The notes beneath the pieces were generated by a model, which was not told the DNA's origin, searched no databases, and saw only the letters and a program-made list of their open reading frames with translations. Made by a program: the position numbers and the translations under genes. Shown in pieces: positions 21,008 to 32,686 of a DNA stretch of 64,000 nucleotides; position 1 is the first letter of the stretch, and every line of letters begins with the position of its first letter. The DNA lies in assembly GCA_027605045.1 (NCBI GenBank), contig JAQFWX010000085.1, positions 62,001 to 126,000 on the forward strand. The letters run 5' to 3'. Source of the stretch: Phallus indusiatus. Lineage: Eukaryota > Basidiomycota > Agaricomycetes > Phallales > Phallaceae.

Positions 21008-22416
21008 ATGTCTAACATCTCAAGACCCTCAGCTGACGCTTTTCAAAAAGCAGGATGGATCGCTGTTAGCGAGAAAGTATTGCTCGAATATCTTGAGAAA
21101 TTGGCCTCAAGAGCCCGAAGCCGTCGTGGTGGAGATGAAACGCTCCTTTCCAGCGTTCAGGCGTTCAAAGAATTCATCGAACACGATCCTGTTGTTTTCA
21201 CGGATTTTATAAGAATGTTTGAAAATGCGGTTGAACCTGTTTGTCATTTTGAGATAAATTTACTTTCTTGACGCAAAATTTTTAATCTTTTTGTTTTTCA
21301 GCCAAAAGATTATATGGAACTTGTTTATATGTTGGATGGAGTTTTTCGCGAATCGCCCACTTATGGTGCCGTATGTCCCCCGCTCAATACTATACTAACA
21401 AAAAGCATGAATACGCAAGGTGGCTTCTCCGCTTACACAAAAGAGAATTTTAACCGCCATCTCAAGAACATGCTCAAGACTTGGGTTTTATATCTCGGCT
21501 CTCCGGATTCTCGCAGCGTCCTCAACGACGCGGAAAATGGATGGTTTAGTGCGGCTGCATTGGATGCTTTGATGGAACAATACAACGGTCGCACATTTGA
21601 AGAGGTGTTTATCTGCGATCCCTATGCTCCGTACCATGGCTTCATATCATTTGACGATTTCTTCACCCGTCGATATCGTTCGCCTGAAGTTGATCGCCCT
21701 GTAGAGAAAGTCGACGACTCGAGTCTTGTCAGCGCTGCTACCGAATCTATCATATATGCTTACCAGAAAGACGTCAAGCTGATTGATGAGCTTTTCATCA
21801 AGGACGAGAGGTACTCCCTCCTACACTTGCTTGCTGGTGATGCATATACGGACCAGTTCGTAGGGGAAGCGTCCTCCAAGGATTCCTTAGCGTTACTGGA
21901 TATCACCGATGGCATTCTCCGGTAACTGGGCATATAAGGAGGATCACGACTGTCCCAGGAACCTATTTTGCTGAAGCACCCGTCATGCTCGACAGTCCAA
22001 TTCCACCCCCGGGAAGTGATGAACTCCCTCCTTATTTGAAATCATTCAGATATTTCGCTAATACCAACACTCGTCAATTAATTTTCATCGAAGCGGACAA
22101 TGATGACATTGGTCTCGTTTGCTTTATTGCTATCGGGATGGGCGAGGTTTCGACCTGTCAAGCCACCGTGTACGAAGGGGAGCACGTTATGCGTGGGGAT
22201 CACTTAGGGATGTTCCACTTTGGAGGATCTGCCTCTGCTCTCGTATTCCGTGCTGCTGCAAATTTACAAATAGATCCACAGCTTACTGTTCCCGGTGCTT
22301 TCATAAAAATCAATCAAACCATAGCCTCTGTGCCAACTCCTTTGAAGGACGGAGACGGAGAGATCAAGGGAAACATTGGTCTAGCTAATACTGAGAACCA
22401 AAGTTGGACCTCATAA
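21008..22416 (+). CDS. PsiD-like PSD-fold decarboxylase, frameshifted
   Basis: Exon 1 is 21008-21238 and exon 2 is 21302-22416. The protein resembles the phosphatidylserine-decarboxylase-fold L-tryptophan decarboxylases (PsiD type): an N-terminal region with AFKEFIEHDPVVFTDF, then YNGRTFEEVFICDPYAPYHGF, SFDDFFTRRYR, LLHLLAGDAYTDQFV, YHRWHSPVTG (catalytic His region) and VPGTYFAEAP. The FHFGGSA segment follows at the autocleavage position where PSD-type enzymes carry a Ser that becomes the pyruvoyl group. The frame breaks at the G-run 21863-21866: upstream reads FVGEA and runs to a stop at 21923, while downstream reads GSVLQGFLSVTGYHRWH in another frame. One missing base explains it; without that break the length (~448) is normal. 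The choice between decaying gene and base-call error is open. The substrate is not provable. Confidence 0.75.
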
Positions 22417-22821
22417 TTGTGGCGTTGTTGCTTTTTGACGCCGCAAGGCCTGTGGATTTGATGGCGGGTCAGACTCAAAGCTGTACTATAATTAGCGCAT
22501 CATATATAGAATTCGTGCATCTTTTTGGTAGAGCTTTTGGCTGTCAGGTCCGGCAAAAAATCTTGCCAGTCCAGCTATTTACAAGGCCGATGGTCTACTA
22601 TAGATCGCAATTGCCATACCCCGGAGTTGTTTGGTCAGTCGTAGATAACACCAATTCCTGGCTGCTCGCGACTCGGAGGAAGCATAGGGCGTTAACACGT
22701 TAACGATCATTGACAGGCCATATATTTTTCAAAAAGAAAAAGCTACTCGAAAATAATAACAAAAAAAAACAAAAGTATGACGTGGCATACCAGCGCACGA
22801 TTAAAAGCGTATTTATTGATA
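22417..22821. other. Convergent 3' spacer between decarboxylase and lipase
   Basis: It contains A-rich runs (22732-22775) and no gene. Confidence 0.5.
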
Positions 22822-23991
22822 TCAGGAATTTACGTCAGGCTGCTCCTGCCGATGTCTTCCCGTCTGGACATTCCTTTTATAATCCTTCAAACCCATATTC
22901 GGACAGCTCGTCGGCGGGATAGGTATTTGGAAAAGTGTTTCATAGGCTTGAACATGTTCATCCAGCGCCGTGCTGAAAAATTCATCACGTGTTGCTGGTT
23001 GAGCAGGCTGAGGTGTCGCTGTAAACGTAGTGGCGTTCAGAGGAAGATATGTAACGCCAGATTGTATCGATCTACTTTCTCCTCCCGCTATGAGGAGTTC
23101 CACTTCGGTTCTTCCCGTGACAGATTTGATAGGCCCATAAAGAGCGGGAATATCGTACATGTTTTGATTGGGCTTCAGGTCCCGTCGAACACACCAAGCT
23201 TTAGGAACGATGTCTAATGTGTTGATGAAGTCGGTGTTCCAGACGCGGTAGACAGGACCAGAAGAAACGATTTGAGGGAAAGCCTGACTGAAGCGGTTGA
23301 CGAATATGTCATTCCCAGGGGATGGTCCCGCAGTAGGATAGGTTAGGATGTTGCTAACATTCAGAATGTTTTCTGACTTGAAAGCGAGGGCGACGGTTGG
23401 GGATAGTGCGCCGCCTAGACTATGACCGGTAAAGATCAAAGTCGCGGTAGAAGGCAGAGTAAGGAGGTAGCGGTAAAGTGTGTGTACAACAGGACCGCCT
23501 ACAGCGTTGGGCGGAGCGGGGTAGGTGATTATTTTCTGGGAAGCCACGCCAGTTCCGTAAGCGACATAAGCAGTGTTAGGAGTGATTGTAGCGGCCTTAA
23601 CAGGTGGGTTCCTGATACCCGTTGAGACCCATTGATCAAAGTTGATGACACTGAGAACTTCAAAGTCTTCCAATAGATCGTAAAGATCCGCAGTTCCAGC
23701 GATTGCAACAACATACGTGTTACGTGTCGTTCCGTCCGGAAACTCCAAGCTTGGATGATGGGCGACGTACCAAGCGTTGTCGGGACGAGTATTAGGCTGG
23801 TCTATGGCTTTGTAAACTACGGGGCCCCAAGACAACCGCCAGGCGGAACCAAGCGTCGCTAGTAGACCTGGGATTTGAGCTTGAAGAGCCTTCTGTAATG
23901 CAGCTTGGTATCCTGTGCAGTGTCTGACTGCGTTCGATGCCAGTGAGACTCCGAATACCTGTTGGAAACAATCATAAGCTGCGGAAGACAT
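22822..23991 (-). CDS. Class 3 (fungal) lipase-like alpha/beta hydrolase
   Basis: A single intronless frame of 389 residues. The nucleophile elbow G-H-S-L-G-G places the catalytic Ser at residue 191, after the strand ATLIFT. N-terminal to it, NTYVVAIAGTADLYDLLEDFEV matches the oxyanion-strand region of class 3 lipases (usually ...FRGT...). An Asp/His pair further on (candidates near TDFINTLDIVPK) would complete the triad. No signal peptide is seen, so it is probably intracellular, or secreted by another route. It hydrolyses an ester, perhaps acylglycerol; the substrate is unknown. A TATA-like atttata lies at 24124-24130. Confidence 0.8.
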   Translation of the reverse strand: MSSAAYDCFQQVFGVSLASNAVRHCTGYQAALQKALQAQIPGLLATLGSAWRLSWGPVVYKAIDQPNTRPDNAWYVAHHPSLEFPDGTTRNTYVVAIAGTADLYDLLEDFEVLSVINFDQWVSTGIRNPPVKAATITPNTAYVAYGTGVASQKIITYPAPPNAVGGPVVHTLYRYLLTLPSTATLIFTGHSLGGALSPTVALAFKSENILNVSNILTYPTAGPSPGNDIFVNRFSQAFPQIVSSGPVYRVWNTDFINTLDIVPKAWCVRRDLKPNQNMYDIPALYGPIKSVTGRTEVELLIAGGESRSIQSGVTYLPLNATTFTATPQPAQPATRDEFFSTALDEHVQAYETLFQIPIPPTSCPNMGLKDYKRNVQTGRHRQEQPDVNS

Positions 23992-25089
23992 CTACAAAGG
24001 TTTAGTGTAATGAGTAAAAGCGAGATAATCAAAGGAAGCCAGGGAAGCTAATGAGCTCACTGTATCTTTTCAAATGGGACTTTAAGATTTCTCTTTGGTT
24101 TGTATGAAAGAGGATAGACGATGATTTATACCCAAGTAGCGCGATCGCTAGGGACGACAATTAGGAGCGGGCCTTTCATAATGGCGATTCGGAAGTTCCT
24201 TAGCCTGACAGCTAGTCTTGCGTCCTGTGGTGCCCATAGTGAGTAAATGAATCCTAGCTGTTCGAGTCCCACGTTTCTTGCTTAGTCGCCTGGCACTTTA
24301 ATGCGTGAAATGTTGTTGGATTCGGTTTGAGGGCGAGGCCGAACGCGGCGAAGTCGTAAAATCGACGCTAGTCGTGCTTCTATACAATGGGCACATTGCT
24401 TAGAAGATGACGCCGATAGGGCCCAACCCGGGTGCCCGTGAGTGTACCTTGGAATCCACAGTCAGAAGTCAAAAAACCAAACCCGTGATATCCTCAAATT
24501 GGCTAGAACAACGCGCGTGGCAAATGGCATGTTAGGAAAAGGCCAAGATGAGCAATTGAAAGCAAGGATATTTGTTGAATTTCGGCCTGATTTCGACACA
24601 TCGCCTCGCGAGGAAAACGGACTTGTTGTTCGGAGTTTTTCCAAGATCGTGCCGAATCCCGGCGTCGCTTCGTTGTCTCTCGGCCGTAGCCGCCGGCGCC
24701 CTGTCATGGCACACTGCAACGTATGGCCTGCACCATTCCTATTTACTTTCCATTACAGTTTCTCACTTGTTTAAAATTGTTCAAAACCTGTGTCTATATC
24801 CAGATGACCCATCCCCGTGCTTAGGAGTTGTACGGATTCACGGACATCCTGTTTCCCAGTGAAGGCATGTTGCTGGAAATCATTCTCGTATTCTACATCC
24901 CTCAAGGCCTCACTAGTAAAGCATGCTTGAGAATCAGACGTCAGAGTTTCAGCAAGACGACATGATGGTTAACCATCACATTATAGAAAACATCCTTGAC
25001 TCCGGGCTGGCGTTCTCGGCGTCATGGATGATTCAATTTTAGTTCAATCAATTTCATCACCTCGGTACACAGGGAAGAACATATACAAT
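23992..25089. other. Lipase promoter and gene-free flank
   Basis: It holds the TATA-like element at 24124-24130 for the lipase gene. Open frames at 24442-24774 (plus) and 24462-24719 (minus) overlap each other and have no recognisable motif. Confidence 0.45.
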
Positions 25090-25091
25090 TA

Positions 25092-25300
25092 CAGTGACTG
25101 ACAAAACTGTTCACGCGCCTGTCACTTTTCGCGCGCAACACGAATAACCCGCCAAATAAAATAGTATAAATTCTGAAAATATTTGAGTAGAAAGTCTAAT
25201 ATAATATCTAAATTTCGTACTATTTGTGCTAAGAGTGAAAATCAAAAGTGCCTGAGCTATTCACATTTCTTTGACGTTGGTTCATGTGAACAGTTTTGAT
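25092..25300 (+). repeat. Left 209-bp terminal inverted repeat with nested 13-bp inverted motif
   Basis: Near its outer end the arm has caaaactgttcac, and near its inner end the reverse complement gtgaacagttttg, so each arm is itself bounded by an inverted pair. The right arm (26448-26656) mirrors this. Confidence 0.8.
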
Positions 25301-26656
25301 TGCAGAGTGGAAAAAGTAACAAATACCTATATTCCAACCTTATTTCTGTATCTCAAGAGTCTAAAAAAATTATATATTGCTGATATATGTTTTAATAATC
25401 TATTCCTATGATATCCATTGTCATTATTTTGTCCTGAGGCTAATTATGAGTCATTTGTGGAGATCATGCCCAGGAAGTGTGTTTACTATGTCATCATATG
25501 ATTTTTCAGAAACAAAATAACATTTAATAATTGGGATACATTTCAATATGTTAAATAATTTGTTTTGAAATGATTTTAATGCATACCATTGATCGGGTTT
25601 GTTATTTTCATGTTAGCTACCTGGTCAAAAAGCCTTGTTTTAGTACTGTTCCCCCGGCTCTTGAAAGTATTTTTTCTTTGATAAAACTACTTTGTAAATT
25701 GTAAATATATGTGTTAATTATTATAAGAATGTCATTCATATAAATACCTTCATGGTTTCGGCATGAATCAGGTTTTGCTGAGTATGCTAGTTTAGCTGGA
25801 GACCGGAATAATCTAAAAATACATAGCATCGAGTTCTTAGAAACTATGGGTACTTTGTTCTCAATATTGTTTCTAAAATATTTAAAAGCAGTATGGAAGC
25901 TCTCTAACTGATTTCTAACACCCTATCTAGTCAAACAAGGATCATGTCAGTTTCTGTGAGCAGCCACTGAAGTTAAATAGTCCTCCCAACCCATAGGAGA
26001 CTGAAATTGTTGTAAACCTACCTGTTAGTAGTTGCAATATATTACTATCAACTTAAATACAGCATCAATTTTAATATAATTAGTATTAAGGCGTCTTAAT
26101 ATAAAATTTGGTGTGCATACAAGGAGGACAACATGCACCAAACAACATACAGTAACCCTCAGCATACAATTTTTTGGGAAATAATGACTCAAACCCTTTT
26201 AAAAAGATGAAATAAACATCTTTTATTAGACAAACATAGGATGAAAGCTAACAGGAGTCTGGGAAAAACAATGAAGCAGTCCGGTAGAAGAATGAAGTTT
26301 TAACAATAATAAAACAATATATTTAAATTACGTTTCGCATTGGAATTATTCATTCGATATAGAATATTATATTACCAGACTATCGAAGCCGGTATTTAAT
26401 AACAATTGTGGTGATAATTATATTTTCTCGCTATTTTGGCCTCAGGGATCAAAACTGTTCACATGAACCAACGTCAAAGAAATGTGAATAGCTCAGGCAC
26501 TTTTGATTTTCACTCTTAGCACAAATAGTACGAAATTTAGATATTATATTAGACTTTCTACTCAAATATTTTCAGAATTTATACTATTTTATTTGGCGGG
26601 TTATTCGTGTTGCGCGCGAAAAGTGACAGGCGCGTGAACAGTTTTGTCAGTCACTG
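25092..26656. mobile_element. Non-autonomous TA-flanked DNA transposon (Tc1/mariner-like), 1,565 bp
   Basis: 25092-25300 and 26448-26656 are 209-bp terminal inverted repeats, identical by eye as reverse complements. The termini read CAGTGACTGAC..., and each end is flanked by the dinucleotide TA (25090-25091, 26657-26658). CAGT ends and a TA target duplication fit the Tc1/mariner/pogo superfamily. The 1.15-kb interior is very AT-rich and has no frame resembling a DDE transposase, so mobility would need a transposase supplied from elsewhere. The near-perfect arms suggest a recent insertion. Confidence 0.85.
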
Positions 26657-26658
26657 TA

Positions 26659-29073
26659 CAATGAGCCTATCCAGCAAATGCATAATTGCCGGTCACCGAT
26701 ATCGTTTTCAACGATTTCGCTTGTGCACTCAGCTTCTAGGCAACAAACTTGAAACTCGTCGTATTGCAGTTAACACCCCGTTATACCGCTCTGTATTCTT
26801 CGCGCAAGGTTGTTTTTCTCATCAAAAAATGGTACTTATTGCTTCATCTTCTCTTTCTAGAGGTGAAAACTCAGGTCCAGTCCAGCCGCCGTTATTAGCT
26901 TAACATATGCAAAGAACACCGTGTAAATTCAGGACATGTGTTCAAAAATAATTCATTAATAATTCTTCAACTAGCCACTGGTAATCTCCTATATCCACCA
27001 AAAGACTTGCTTTCCAACGTCGGACAGTTGTGTTACTATCGTACTACTGGTAACAGGTCGTGCTCTCGAAGCAGCGAAAAATTCAAGTAACTCTACGGGT
27101 TCAAAAAGACAGTTGAGGTTATCTTTGTTTTCCACCTATCGGTGTTTGATGAGCAATTAAAAAAGTATTCTGCGAATATAGAAATCGGAGGAGTTGATGA
27201 TCAAAAAAATGATGTTGTATAATTGAGTCTTGACTTATACAGTCACTTTAATATCAAAGACTCATCAAGCTCAAGGTTCAAGATTTTGCTGTCCCTCTCT
27301 CACACTTAAATTCTTGAAAAAAAAAACGTACATAAGGTAGTAAGTCGTACGGAACGTTATTTATAACCCGGAGCCGAAGTCTAATTCTGGACAAGTTTTC
27401 CGTTACGTAATCGAAATTACGCAATGAAGAGGGTTTTTTGCGCAAACTTTATGGCGGATACGCATCAAATACGCATTGGCATTTCTCCCATTCGAGTAAC
27501 ACAGACGGAAAAAAGCTCGATCATGTACTAGGCTTTGACATATCTGACCTTCTCAACAATTCAAAGCTAAGTATTACTCGAGCCGTCTACTACACTTTTC
27601 TCCATTGCGACCCGCGTGCGTATCATATCTTCGTCGACGTATCTTAATCACCGTTGGCATCATCAGATTCAGCTCCACTATAAGTAGAACGGAACTACAC
27701 TTAACGTTAAGAGCTCTTTGAAGGCTCAATTCGCACGCACTGTTGCACGGCACTGGTCCTTCTGTGTCATTTAACCCGACAAACGCAGGATGCCGTAGCC
27801 AAGTTTAAAACAAAGTAAAATCATGATCAGAATAAATCTTCGTGTCATAATTTCAACCTGAAAGCGGATTTTCTGATTTCAGTCGGACGAGTCTGATCTT
27901 GGACCTGAGCTGTCTAAAGAGCGGCGTAAAATCGAGGATGTCGGGTTGATGTGCTGCATGACCTCCAAAAAAGTGAGCTCAATTGAGATGGCACCGTCGA
28001 ATATACGTCACCTTTATAACTTTAGCGGTTGCTGCGCCACTATTTTCTTTTTTAGACGGGATTTTAGATTTCAATTCAAACCCGAGCACCGCATATGATA
28101 TAGCTCTTAACGCCTGAGACCCGAACTCGAGCACACGATAAATTCATTGGTGACCGACTTGCCACAAACGTCTGGTTCATTAGACAGATTGGATGGCACT
28201 TCGGCGGATTGGCGCCGACCCTTTTTTTAATGTAGGCAGGTACCTTATTCACGCTATTTACAACTTCTTTTGGAATAATGGAGCTGATTGTTGCTGCATG
28301 TGTACTCCACCCCTTTTCTGTTTCTCCGAATAGAAATGGCCTGGATCGTTTTTCAGCCTTCGCGAGAATATTTGTACCATGTTTGGAATATTCGTATGAG
28401 ATCTCCGCCCGGTCGTTTCTCAAAAAGCCAGTTCAATGATCGAAACTGGTATGAAATTTGTTTTCTTTATATTTTCTTTTCAAGCTGGTCCTTTTTTTTC
28501 AATAGACGGATGATCTCCAGTCATTGGTCTCGTGACGGATCGGCTAAAGTACTGTCTGATGATCCATCTGCGAAGAACCTTCGAAATGTCAATATGCTAT
28601 AAATTTTCATCCAAATTCAGCAGCTAGAACGACGGCCTGATATATACAATCTTGTATTTGATCTTCTGGCTTACCGAGTAATTGTTCAACGCTCAACCAG
28701 GCATAGCATCATATCTTCCATCTGGCTCAAAGGTACTGCTCTCAAGACCCCAACTCTCCCAAATCTACCCAAATCTCAATGATTCCCGCTTGATAAGCGG
28801 GGGTGCAGGGAATGGCACGGGTGTCTCGGTCTGAGGATTGGTTCGCTTGAACATCGCAGTGCCTTTTTACATGGCATGGCATGGAATGGCTTGGTTGCTC
28901 TAAGTTTGATGATCGTATTCAGTCAATTTAGGCGTGGGTTTTTCTTTTCACCAGAGCCATATGGTATATTATTATCTCGATCCAGTACTTTAGTAAAGTG
29001 GATTTCCTCCCTGCCCTACTAGCTCCTAATACTTTTCTTCAGCGCAGTAAAACATTATCGTCGCCGTACAATT
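26659..29073. other. Long gene-poor stretch
   Basis: Short open frames at 27438, 28076 (minus) and 28288 (plus) have no recognisable motif, and the last two overlap on opposite strands. A small TGGCA-type repeat (catggcatggcatgg) lies at about 28870-28890. No RNA gene was identified. Confidence 0.45.
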
Positions 29074-30990
29074 ATGTCTTCCTCTACTTCTGAAGGAATA
29101 AACCTTTCTGTTGTCTTTGCGCCGATTTATTGGGGTAACTTCTCTCAAGTCATTTCCTGTACCGTTTTACCGTTTTAACAAGTTTTATTCGTTTGACAGG
29201 TTTCATCGTTTCTGTTCTGTAAATAAAATTGGTGTCTCCTGACAAACATTTCTTAATTGTTTTGTTTGACAGACTAGGGGGTATCAGTATTCTACAAGGC
29301 TATCTCTACTTTCCCGGTAGCAAAGATAGGCTCAGTGTACAGCTTGTCGTATGTTATTCAGTCACATATATAGAACCCTGTTTACTCATTATTTTGGTGC
29401 AGGCGGCTGCTATGCTGTAACTATTTACAGTTATTTTTTGAGGCTGAATGTATCTGTACTCATGAATTTCCTCCTAAAGAATTTTCGATATTTTATCCCT
29501 ATCACTTGTAGCACAATCCGTCTACTATTACCTGGTACGTTAAACTCTTGTCGCGCTTCTGAGCACGCTGCCTCACACGACATCTCCAATTAGATACCTC
29601 ACTTTGGATCCACACTGCCGCTCAACAGTATCACTGTAGAGCTTTCAATTGACTGCTTACTTTCGGCTATTATTACGTTTATGTTCGTAGCTTTTTTCCC
29701 CATCTCTGTTGTGATTATAAACTCACTGCATAATTCAGCTCGCAAATGTATTTCGTCAAACAACTCTTCGCTGGTAAGGAAACCCAAATTGATGTTTTTT
29801 GAGTAACTCACGGAAGGGTTCCAGTTCCAAAGCCGGCCGACCGGTGGTGGTCGCAGCCTAGCGTGGTGGTGACCTGCCTAATTGTGAGTTCTGGTTTAGC
29901 TCATTCCTTGAGGTCCTCATGGTATAATGTTCTCAACAGGCGTTCTTTGCTGTGTGCGCTTTTGGTGAGCAATTCAGGTATTCATTCAGTGCGTTCACGA
30001 AATTTCAACTGTCATTCGTTAGCTTTTGGTATCGGTAAGTCCATTAGCTTCTGACCCATTTAATTAATACAAATTCCTATCAGCCTGCGCTTGGGTCATG
30101 ATTGTTCACAAACACTCCGTCCTAGCTAATAAAGCTCCAGCTTTCAAGGTGCTTTATTCCTCTAAATCCGTTTGTCACCCTGTTTTACATATTTAAACTT
30201 TGTGTTTCAGTTGTTCTTTGGTTTAGCAAAAGCCTTTGGAGCTCTGACGGATATCCTTGCAACTGTTGCCATGTGCGTGTTTCTGTCAGCCGCGCGGACG
30301 GGTATGCGAAAGTAAGTCTTCAAATCTTACCGCATCTCGATGTTCACGTTAGACTGTAAAACGAATTTAGCACGAATTCTATGATTACATCGCTCATCCA
30401 TTTCGTGGTTAACCGAGGAATATTAGTCACACTCATCCAGGTTCTTCTGCTCATCTTCTTTTTTGCCGTCGAAGATAGGTTGTATTGGTGCGTTTGCTCG
30501 AGTGCGGAGCTCGAGGTGTCTTGTTGACTGTGTATGCGCTCTAGGTTTGCTTTCCATGTCAATGTTACTAAGTTATATGTCAACACGTTCTGTAAGTGGA
30601 AAGCCTCTGGACGTCATTGATTAAATTTCACTGATCTATTTGTTTTAGTTGCCATGTATGTCCTTTCCGTTCTTCCAAAGACTTATGTTCCCTAATGTCT
30701 TATTTTATAGGCTCAACGGCCGCACGTTTCTACACCAGAAACAGGGAGATTCTTCTCTATATGGTTCGAACCCAAGCCATTATCGAAACAAGCTGATTCA
30801 TCTGGGAGAGTCGATGTCAAACTCGTCCCAGAATTCACAAACGGAGTATCAGGTGGAAGGAATTTCTTCTCCTTTGACACATGGTACCAAGGCATTCTCT
30901 TCTCACAAACAATTTTACCGACCGAAGTCTGAGTCCCTTCAACTTCAAATGCCTACGGTTACTCACTCAGTCATTGTTGCGGAGCGTTGA
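29074..30990 (+). CDS. DUF6534-type multi-pass membrane protein (paralogue 1)
   Basis: It is split by about a dozen short introns. Conserved pieces can be read in order: MSSSTSEGINLSVVFAPIYW, then LLGGISILQGYLYFPG, IFDILSLSLVAQSVYYYL, IPHFGSTLPLNS, SQMYFVKQLFA, AFFAVCAFAFGIACAW, then LFFGLAKAFGALTDILATVA. Next come SLIHFVVNRGILVTLIQVLL and LYVNTFFAMLNGR, with a polar tail to the stop at 30990. This is the order of the basidiomycete 7-TM-like family whose C-terminal half is DUF6534; the molecular role is unknown. The acceptor at 29826 was chosen because it gives K-P-A-D-R-W-W-S, matching paralogue 2. No disabling lesion was found along this path. Confidence 0.75.
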
Positions 30991-31391
30991 GCTTCTTCTT
31001 TGTACATTTACTTTTGTGTTATTTGATATTGTCTGTCCTTTCTACGTAGTTCTACTTTTGCAAGATGAAGACTGAATTCGAGGGCGTAAACAAAATTAAA
31101 GTCATTTGTTAAAATCAAGTTGTGCATTAAATTTATCAACAATTATGAGTTTTGAAAGAAGCAACAAATACAAAAGGGTATTTGTGGCATTTTAGTAAAA
31201 AGTGTAACAGAACGAAATAGTATGTTTTGAAATATTTGGCGGAAATCGTATAAGTTTGAGGTTCTAACAGATTTTAGAAACGTCAATTTTCATCGCCGGA
31301 GAAGGATAGAAGAAATCAAACAAACAAAGTAAAAAAAATGTAAAATTCACTGAGAAACTGTGAAATTCTTCCCTCAACGCTTCTTCTTTCC
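30991..31391. other. Spacer, AT-rich
   Basis: 3' flank of the plus-strand membrane gene and of the minus-strand small gene. Nothing else is seen. Confidence 0.5.
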
Positions 31392-31709
31392 TCAGCGCTG
31401 AGTGTCGTTCAGTCTCCGTCGAACGTTTCTGGAGCCTTGTGGGGGCGGAGCTTGAATTTCATTTGACTGGGTTGCCCTTTCAAAATCAAGACGTTGCGCG
31501 TTTCTTCCTCTAGATCTGTTGGAGGTTTGTGTTCCTCCTACTCTCCTCCTCCGGGCTCTGCTTCTCCTTTCCACCTTAAACGGTGGGGGAACATTTTCCT
31601 TATTTTCTTCACTGAAGTCGGTAGGGATACGTATGATAACCGGGGGAAGAGGTGACGGAAAGTAAAACACAAGATCCATCAGAAATTCCAGGTGCGAATT
31701 GAAGGGCAA
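31392..31709 (-). CDS. Small basic hypothetical protein
   Basis: A 105-residue intronless frame. It has a hydrophobic N-terminus (LEFLMDLVFYFPSPLPPVII), then an acidic/Pro linker (EENKENVPPPF), then a strongly Arg-rich stretch (RRSRARRRRV) and a polar tail. The Arg cluster could be a nuclear-localisation or nucleic-acid-binding signal. A TATA box (tataaaa on the minus strand, 31791-31785) lies ~75 bp upstream of the ATG, which supports a real transcription unit. No family is recognised. Confidence 0.45.
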   Translation of the reverse strand: MPFNSHLEFLMDLVFYFPSPLPPVIIRIPTDFSEENKENVPPPFKVERRSRARRRRVGGTQTSNRSRGRNAQRLDFERATQSNEIQAPPPQGSRNVRRRLNDTQR

Positions 31710-31784
31710 ACAAATATATAGAAACAGGATGCTTCTTCAGGGAGAAGAATGTTGATGATGAGAGGTGAATGGTGGTTGCTCAAG

Positions 31785-31791
31785 TTTTATA
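31785..31791 (-). promoter_or_regulatory. TATA box of the small basic-protein gene
   Basis: It reads tataaaa on the minus strand, about 75 bp upstream of the 31709 start codon. Confidence 0.45.
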
Positions 31792-32091
31792 CACTCTTGG
31801 GTGGACGCACATCACATGGACGTTCTGGTCACCGTGTTGGATGTCGTCCAAGGATGGACGGATTGACATAATTTCATTGCGTTGGACGATTTTCAGGTCC
31901 TGAGATGAGTTTGGGTGTCCCGGCGGTTTTATCGATGGTCTAAACTTTGCTCAGTTCTTTGTGCATCCTGGTGCCCGTCGTTCAACAAAATACAAAGTCA
32001 TTCAAATAAATAAATATAAATAAATACTACAATTTGTATCAACTTTCTTCGTCGTTACCGATTGAATCAATAATGAGGAAGTAGGATTAGT

Positions 32092-32295
32092 TTATTCAAA
32101 GACAGCAACTAGTGTGGTCCATGAGGATTCGACCTTGTACGGCATAACATTTGTGCCGCGAGTCAATGAACTCGATCTCACGGTTTCATTCAAGTAGATG
32201 CCCGTGCTGACCGACTCCTCTTCTGATCTTTCCCTCGGGTTTAAAATTTCATACCACAGGGAACGTTCTCCTTTTTTTTTTCTACTGGGAGGCAT
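32092..32295 (-). CDS. Small hypothetical protein (doubtful)
   Basis: A 67-residue frame starting MPPSRKKKG with a Lys/Arg-rich start and a mixed polar body (SLWYEILNPRERSEEES). There is no homology call and no clear promoter. It is kept only because its composition is protein-like. Confidence 0.25.
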   Translation of the reverse strand: MPPSRKKKGERSLWYEILNPRERSEEESVSTGIYLNETVRSSSLTRGTNVMPYKVESSWTTLVAVFE

Positions 32296-32686
32296 GACCG
32301 TAAAAAACTCGGAATATTATGAAAGGGAACAGGCGGAACCGAAAGAAAAAGGAAATGCTATCAGATGATATTGGGTATCAAAGTTATAGTATGCGAAGCA
32401 ATTCGAAACTGGATTTTGAAAAAATCCAGAATTCAATGTTATCGGCTTGTTCGGGTGTCAACTTCGTTTTGCGAGAGCATCATAGTGAGGCTAGCGAAGT
32501 GTAAGCTGTTTATGAATGATGAACTAGGTTCAAAATACTTCAGAACAATAGCTCCACAGAAAAAAAAAAGGCTAGCGAAGTGAGATAGGGTGTCTACCGG
32601 ACTTTTTTCTCCGAGCCGGCATCTGCCGCCGGAGTCTCAATATTGTCTATAAAAGGCTAAGTATTCTGTTTGCCGCCCATTCTCTA

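Noticed and set aside
21008..23991. A psilocybin-type gene cluster around the PsiD-like gene
   Set aside because: No kinase or methyltransferase partner is visible; the only P450 is a distant, dead fragment. The PSD-fold decarboxylase alone does not define that pathway.
24240..24300. tRNA-like B-box 'gttcgagtcc'
   Set aside because: The T-stem does not pair and no matching A-box/acceptor stem is found at the right distance.
24442..24774. Overlapping open frames on both strands upstream of the lipase gene
   Set aside because: They overlap one another, have no motif, no splice context and no TATA in the right place.
25617..25829. 70-residue minus-strand frame inside the transposon, considered as a transposase remnant
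   Set aside because: No DDE or helix-turn-helix features; AT-rich chance frame.
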